The notes under the pieces: generated by a model
What the model saw: the letters and a program-made list of their open reading frames with translations, nothing else
What the model was told of the DNA's origin: nothing
Database searches by the model: none
Position numbers and translations under genes: made by a program
Assembly: GCF_000212735.1 (NCBI RefSeq)
Contig: NC_015510.1
Coordinates: 7,069,001 to 7,133,000, forward strand
Origin: Haliscomenobacter hydrossis DSM 1100
GTDB lineage: Bacteria > Bacteroidota > Bacteroidia > Chitinophagales > Saprospiraceae
DNA length: 64,000 nucleotides
Direction of reading: 5' to 3'
Part shown: one piece after another, positions 59,404 through 64,000 of the stretch
Numbering within the stretch: the stretch's first letter is position 1
Layout: the number at the start of each line of letters is the position of its first letter

Positions 59404-61521
59404 ATGAGGTCAATCATGAGAAATTTTCTTTTGTTTATTTTGGTCTTTTTTATCTCTGCGCATTCCTCCATTGCTCAATCAAAGCCTGGTATAATTACAG
59501 CTGGGGTTAAGCTTACGGAAGGGCAACGCATTTATTCCGCAAATGAAAGCCACTACCTGATCGTACAACCCGATGGCAACCTATGTATCTACACCAGTGC
59601 AGATGCCTTTGTGTGGTGTAGTATGGCAAACAAAGGCAGCGGAAGTTATTTGATTTTGCAAAACGACGGAAATTTGGTGGTTTATGATCGCAACAATCAA
59701 GCCTCGTGGTCAAGCCAGACACAAGCGTTTTATGACGCCAAATACGGGACGAGCGAATGGAAACCCGTTCGTGCTGTTCTGGAGAATGATGGAACCCTTT
59801 GCTTGTATACGGTTGCCAACAGGAAAGTATGGAACAGTACCGCAGGTAAAATTAATACTGGAGGTGCTGCCACAGAGACCAAGCCTATACCAACAGAAGG
59901 ATTCACCGGCCCAACTACAAAAAGAGAGTTAAACATCGTGCTGCCCGGGGCCAGAAGTGCACAGAATGTTCAAGTGGAAGTTACTGAAGACGGAAGGGTG
60001 TTTTTTCAAAGCGATATGTTCTTGGGAAAAGTCGAAGATTTTAACACCCCCCCGAAAGAAGATAACTCTCCACTCTGGCCAAATTCTACCATTCCTTATG
60101 TCATTGCCGCAGGACACCCTGAAAAAGACCTTATCCTGGCAGGGATCAATGAAATAAACTCTAAAACAAATCTTTGTCTAACCCCTCGGACGAACCAACC
60201 AGATTACGTTGAATTTGTCGCAGAACAGGGAAATTGGTCTGCGGTGGGTAGAATAAAAGGCCCTCAGAAAATCTCAATTCAAGTTGGTGGAGCCGTAATG
60301 GCCACTGTGGCTCATGAAATATTGCACGCAGCAGGTTTCGACCATATGCAAAGTCGCGAAGACCGTGACAATTATGTTAGGATCAACTTCGGCAACATTA
60401 CAGCTGGCAAAGAACATAATTTCGAAAGACTGAAGGACAAAGCAAGCAATATGGGTGCTTACGATTTCTCCTCTGTCATGCATTATCACGCTAAGGCTTT
60501 TACCAAAAATGGCCAAAATACCATTGATGTCAAAAATGGTCAGACTCCTGCCAGTATGGGACAACGCGATGGTTTGAGTGCCGGAGATATTGCAGCCGTG
60601 GCATCAATCTATACCCCAAGTCCTTGCAAACCCGCTACAACTGGAGCAGTGACTTCTACTAAACCTGCCCCAACTTCTTCCACCTGTGAAGCCAAAGATG
60701 CTGTAAAAAAATACCAAACAACCATGAAACCCGGCGACCGTATAGTAGAAAAAGAAAAATTGGTGTCGGCTAACGGCCGTTTCCAACTGCGCGGAACGCC
60801 CAATGGTGATTTTGTGATCGAAGAGATTATGAACAGCAACAACTGTCAATTCAAGGAAGTGTTCCGTTTTCCCTTGACAGGACCAATTGGCAACCCACCT
60901 GCTGTGAGTTTTTTAAGCTTCAATCCTGATGGAAACATTTGTATAGATAGCAAGCAACGCAAAAATTATTGTGCAACCAACGGTCGGGATAACCTTGCAA
61001 CGACAATACTTGGCAAAGTTAAGAACGCCGAATTGACCGACGATGGACGCTTGAGGCTGATTAACAACAATGGACAAGAAATATGGGCTACCTCACCTCC
61101 TACCAATACGAATCCCATAAGTGTAGCCAATCTTGCCCCCTTTAACAAAACCAAATCTTTTGTATTGGTAAACGAGACTTTCAATAAAAATGAAACCCTC
61201 ACCTCAGACAACAACCAATACCAATGCCGGATAACGCCACAAAATCGCTTCGTCATTGAAAAAATCTCAATCGGGATAGAGAACGGTCAGCAGGTCATTA
61301 CTGAACGAGTGGAAATTTGGAATAAACCATATGGCGCGGATTACATAACAATAAAAGACGGGTATATGATTCTGGATTGCTTCTATAATAAACCACCAGC
61401 TGCGAATCTTTCTCGAGCGAGGTTTCGTCTAATAGAGAAGTGGAAACTTGAAGATGACGGCAAGATACAACTTTATAGTGGTGGCACAAGCTTTGTAATG
61501 TGTCCTGTAGATGGTAATTGA
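59404..61521 (+). CDS. Secreted astacin-like metalloprotease with bulb-lectin domains
   Basis: From the ATG at 59404 the product is about 705 residues with a signal peptide (ending SAHSSIAQ). Residues about 25-140 form a B-lectin (mannose-binding bulb lectin-like) domain with repeats such as YLIVQPDGNLCIYTS, YLILQNDGNLVVYDR and AVLENDGTLCLYT. The protease domain (about 200-395) has the astacin zinc motif HEILHAAGFDH and the Met-turn SSVMHYHAKAF with its Tyr ligand. A second, weaker lectin-like or beta-trefoil-like region (about 430-705) follows. It probably cleaves proteins outside the cell after binding mannose-type glycans. The LytTR site upstream suggests two-component control. No type IX tail is visible. 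Confidence 0.88.
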   Translation: MRSIMRNFLLFILVFFISAHSSIAQSKPGIITAGVKLTEGQRIYSANESHYLIVQPDGNLCIYTSADAFVWCSMANKGSGSYLILQNDGNLVVYDRNNQASWSSQTQAFYDAKYGTSEWKPVRAVLENDGTLCLYTVANRKVWNSTAGKINTGGAATETKPIPTEGFTGPTTKRELNIVLPGARSAQNVQVEVTEDGRVFFQSDMFLGKVEDFNTPPKEDNSPLWPNSTIPYVIAAGHPEKDLILAGINEINSKTNLCLTPRTNQPDYVEFVAEQGNWSAVGRIKGPQKISIQVGGAVMATVAHEILHAAGFDHMQSREDRDNYVRINFGNITAGKEHNFERLKDKASNMGAYDFSSVMHYHAKAFTKNGQNTIDVKNGQTPASMGQRDGLSAGDIAAVASIYTPSPCKPATTGAVTSTKPAPTSSTCEAKDAVKKYQTTMKPGDRIVEKEKLVSANGRFQLRGTPNGDFVIEEIMNSNNCQFKEVFRFPLTGPIGNPPAVSFLSFNPDGNICIDSKQRKNYCATNGRDNLATTILGKVKNAELTDDGRLRLINNNGQEIWATSPPTNTNPISVANLAPFNKTKSFVLVNETFNKNETLTSDNNQYQCRITPQNRFVIEKISIGIENGQQVITERVEIWNKPYGADYITIKDGYMILDCFYNKPPAANLSRARFRLIEKWKLEDDGKIQLYSGGTSFVMCPVDGN

Positions 61522-61531
61522 TAATTAGAAC

Positions 61532-61579
61532 AACATGAGTTGTACCTTGACCAAAAGCGACCAAGGTACAACTCATGTT
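61532..61579 (+). terminator. Perfect 18-bp hairpin after the astacin gene
   Basis: AACATGAGTTGTACCTTG pairs exactly with CAAGGTACAACTCATGTT around a 12-nt loop, 11 nt after the stop codon. There is no T-tract, so termination may need other factors; it could also be a dispersed hairpin. The rest of the 309-nt spacer 61522-61830 holds the receptor promoter and the small inverted repeat CAGACG...CGTCTG (61746-61763). Confidence 0.7.
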
Positions 61580-61690
61580 AATGCGTTATATGCAGCCTCA
61601 TTTTGTCAAACAAGTCAACTCATTGGATTAAAAAGTGCTTAAAATGCGTTAAAAAACGGCTTTGCGTTTTTATTTTCACCTCTACTTTGT

Positions 61691-61698
61691 TACTTTTG
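61691..61698 (+). promoter_or_regulatory. -7 element of the TonB-receptor promoter (TACTTTTG)
   Basis: TACTTTTG fits TAnnTTTG and lies about 130 nt upstream of the ATG at 61831, leaving a leader of about 125 nt. The leader contains CAGACGGACATTCGTCTG, a short hairpin. The -33 region is T-rich without a clear TTG. Confidence 0.5.
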
Positions 61699-61830
61699 CG
61701 TCAATGCAATAAGCATTCCTATCTACATACAGCTTCATTTATTGACAGACGGACATTCGTCTGCACGGTACTCTCACACATTTTTACTTTAATACACTTT
61801 TTTTTACTCTAACTCTAAAATGTTAATCCT

Positions 61831-64000
61831 ATGTCCAAGTACTTACTCGGCCTGTTGTGCCTTTTGCCATTTTTGGTCGAAGGCCAAATGGTAAAAGGCC
61901 GTATTGCCGACGCCCAAAATCAGCCACTCAAAGGTGTTGCCATTCAATGGAAAGAAAGCGCTTCTGGTGTAGAAAGCAATGCTGAAGGGCGTTTCGAAAT
62001 CGCTATCCAACCAAACTTAAAAGAAAAAGTATTGGTGTTTTCCCTGTTGGGTTACGCACCACACGAGATAGAGGTCAAAGAAGACCTATATCTTGAGGTT
62101 GAACTGCTTGCTACCAGCATTGACCTCAGTACCTTCACCATCCGTGAATTGAGCCAACAGCGCACCGTGATCGAACGTTTGCCCGAAGTGGTGGGCACTT
62201 ACATTGCCTCGGGTAAAAAGAACGAGGTGATCCAGATTGCCGAAATGGATGTCAACCTGGCCGACAAAACCGGACGTCAACTCTTTGCCAAAGTGCCCGG
62301 CGTGTTCGTTTACGACATGGATGGCTCGGGCAATCAACTCAACATCGCCACCCGCGGTCTCGACCCGCACCGCTCTTGGGAATACAATGTACGCCTCAAT
62401 GGTGTGATGACCAACAGCGATCTGTACGGTTATCCCGCCAGCCATTTCAGCGCACCCATGGAGAGTATCGAACGGGTGGAACTCATTCGCGGCACAGCCT
62501 CTTTGCAATACGGAGCCACTTACGGCGGGATGGTCAATTATGTGACCAAAACAGCAGACACTACCCGCAAAATCTCCTACGAAGGCAATTTCAACTACGG
62601 CTCCTTCAATACCCGCAGCATGTATCACGCTATTGGGGGTAAAATCGGGAAATTGACCTACTACGCCTATGCGCACAACCGCGCCTCCGACGCTTATCGC
62701 GATAACGGCGACAGCAAATCCAATGGGCAGTTTCTTTCCCTGGGCTACGCCTTTTCTCCAACCCTAACCTTGAAAGCGGAAATTGCGCATTCATACTATA
62801 ATTACCACATTCCCGGGCCGCTTTCAGATGCGATGTTTTACGACAATCCCCGGCAGGCTACCCGCCAGCGAAATTATTATGCACCGGATATTTGGGTGCC
62901 TTCACTCAATCTGGACTGGCAAATCAGTCCAAAGACCCAGCTCAGCATCATCGCCAATGGCTTATACGGTACCCGCAACAGTGTGATGTTCATCGGTTTT
63001 GCGGACAAACAAGACTTGCCCAATGCCCAGGGCGTGTATTCCAACCGCCAGGTAGACATCGATTATTTTAACAGCTTTACTACCGAAGCCCGGTTGAAAC
63101 ACCAGTTTTCTACGGGGAGCATCAAACACACCACCGTAGCGGGCATTCGGTACATCAACAATGACCTCAACCGCAAACAGATTGGCACGGGTACAGCAGG
63201 CTTTGATTATGACCTCAGCCTCACTAAACCCGGTTATGGTCGTGATTTATGGTTCAGCACAGGCAACGTAGCGGTGTTTGCCGAACACCTCTTGCAACTG
63301 ACGCCACGTTTTTCTTTTTCTGGAGGTACCCGCATCGAATATGGACAAACGGATATGACGGGCACCATCTCTTATCTGGCCCCAGCCAAAGTGCCCAATC
63401 AAATCTTACACCGTTTCCCTTTGTTTGGTGCAAGTGCACAGTACAAATTGAACGGATTTGCCAGTTTGTACGCAGGCATTTCGGAAGCATACCGCCCCAT
63501 TATTTTTGCTGATGTGATTCCTGCCAATGCCCTGGAAAAAATTGACTCCAATTTGCTGGATTCCAGGGGCTTTAATGCCGAGCTTGGGATTCGTGGAAAC
63601 TGGCGCAATCGTGTGCATTTCGACGTGTCGGTGTTTGCCTTGCATTACAACAATCGCGTGGGCAGTACGATCATCCAGGAAAACGGGCAGTCATTGGTGT
63701 TTAAAACCAACCTCGGCAACAGCATCACCCGGGGAATCGAATTTTACACCGAGATCAATGTATTGGAAACCAAAAATGCCAAAATCAGTCTCTTTACCTC
63801 TACGTCTTATTTTGATGCCAGATATGTGCAGGGCACGCTGGTGGCAGGGGGCAAAATCACCGAAATTGCTGGCAACCGCATCGAGGCCACTCCCAGATGG
63901 ATGACCCGCAACGGCCTGCAGGGACGTTATCGCGGATTGAGTGCGGCCTTACAATACAGCTGGGTCGATATGAGCTATTCTGACCCAGAAAATACGGTTA
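61831..64000 (+). CDS. TonB-dependent outer-membrane receptor (FecA-like), cut by window end
   Basis: The frame is open from ATG 61831 to the end of the window, 723 codons without stop. A signal peptide (MSKYLLGLLCLLPFLVEG, then Q) is followed by a carboxypeptidase-regulatory-like domain (about 20-95, VKGRIADAQNQPLKGVAIQW in parts), a plug domain (AKVPGVFVYDMDGSG, ERVELIRGTASLQYGATYGGMVNYV, about 130-240) and much of the barrel. The motif NIATRGLDPHRSWEYNVRLNG resembles ferric citrate-type receptors, so iron-chelate uptake is possible. There is no SusD gene in the visible part and no anti-sigma signalling domain at the N-terminus, so it is not a FecA-type transducer. Confidence 0.9.
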   Translation, partial: MSKYLLGLLCLLPFLVEGQMVKGRIADAQNQPLKGVAIQWKESASGVESNAEGRFEIAIQPNLKEKVLVFSLLGYAPHEIEVKEDLYLEVELLATSIDLSTFTIRELSQQRTVIERLPEVVGTYIASGKKNEVIQIAEMDVNLADKTGRQLFAKVPGVFVYDMDGSGNQLNIATRGLDPHRSWEYNVRLNGVMTNSDLYGYPASHFSAPMESIERVELIRGTASLQYGATYGGMVNYVTKTADTTRKISYEGNFNYGSFNTRSMYHAIGGKIGKLTYYAYAHNRASDAYRDNGDSKSNGQFLSLGYAFSPTLTLKAEIAHSYYNYHIPGPLSDAMFYDNPRQATRQRNYYAPDIWVPSLNLDWQISPKTQLSIIANGLYGTRNSVMFIGFADKQDLPNAQGVYSNRQVDIDYFNSFTTEARLKHQFSTGSIKHTTVAGIRYINNDLNRKQIGTGTAGFDYDLSLTKPGYGRDLWFSTGNVAVFAEHLLQLTPRFSFSGGTRIEYGQTDMTGTISYLAPAKVPNQILHRFPLFGASAQYKLNGFASLYAGISEAYRPIIFADVIPANALEKIDSNLLDSRGFNAELGIRGNWRNRVHFDVSVFALHYNNRVGSTIIQENGQSLVFKTNLGNSITRGIEFYTEINVLETKNAKISLFTSTSYFDARYVQGTLVAGGKITEIAGNRIEATPRWMTRNGLQGRYRGLSAALQYSWVDMSYSDPENTV

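Noticed and set aside
61603-61812. 69-aa plus-strand frame before the TonB receptor
   Set aside because: Cysteine- and Phe-rich low-complexity translation of an AT-rich leader, overlapping the promoter of the receptor gene.

Overview
The window reads as a Bacteroidota chromosome, most likely from the Saprospiria (Haliscomenobacter/Lewinella-like); the phylum is well supported, the class is inference. Evidence: a short (288 aa) primary sigma factor without region 1.1, a SusC/SusD pair with two surface glycan-binding lipoproteins, a PorP/SprF-like protein and a cargo protein with a type IX secretion tail, orphan FtsX-like permeases, and repeated promoters of the Bacteroidota type (TTTG, about 19 nt, TAnnTTTG). 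No tRNA, rRNA or CRISPR array was found.

Layout. 1-11 kb: mostly minus-strand housekeeping genes (sigma factor, PNPase, ribosomal protein S15), a short-chain dehydrogenase with its AraC-type regulator, an OsmC protein, and metX behind a SAM-I-type riboswitch. 10.9-14.8 kb: a 2-hydroxyacid dehydrogenase and a SNF2 helicase. 14.9-17.2 kb: an AT-rich, probably acquired PaeR7I/XhoI-type restriction-modification pair. 18-26.3 kb: a SusC/SusD operon with two IPT/TIG glycan-binding proteins but no enzyme or regulator. 26.8-39.3 kb: U32 protein, permease, recF, pdhA, TPR protein, ribH-ribBA, PorP-like protein and an NlpC/P60-like protein. 39.3-45.3 kb: a Uma2 gene and a large WD40 gene broken by an in-frame TAG and by a complete IS630-family element whose borders, TA duplication and frameshift signal can all be read. 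45.4-54.1 kb: permease, DUF885 metallopeptidase-like protein and a glycosidase-like/SUMF fusion. 54.2-64 kb: a thioredoxin-fold protein, a LytTR/HisKA_2 two-component pair, a FISUMP lipoprotein, an astacin-like protease with bulb-lectin repeats preceded by an apparent LytTR site, and a TonB-dependent receptor cut by the window end.

The most unusual signal is intergenic. At least seven spacers hold long hairpins whose arms are themselves short tandem repeats (units GTTGAGGAG, GTTCGGGG, GTTGAAAA, GTGAAAA), with an eighth, degenerate candidate after pnp. Within an element the arms match each other, while the units differ between elements. One element forms the tip of helix P3 in the metX SAM riboswitch. 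Other hairpin repeats (26.5, 34.2, 45.4, 47.9, 48.3 and 61.5 kb) belong to different families.

Two regulatory circuits can be proposed from sequence: three 21-bp direct repeats upstream of the dehydrogenase promoter, whose core recurs in the promoter of the AraC gene, and a pair of LytTR-type repeats upstream of the astacin gene. Several enzymes look catalytically degenerate: RibBA lacks the zinc ligands of its GTP cyclohydrolase II half, the NlpC/P60 protein lacks its cysteine, and the SUMF domain lacks the copper-binding cysteines.
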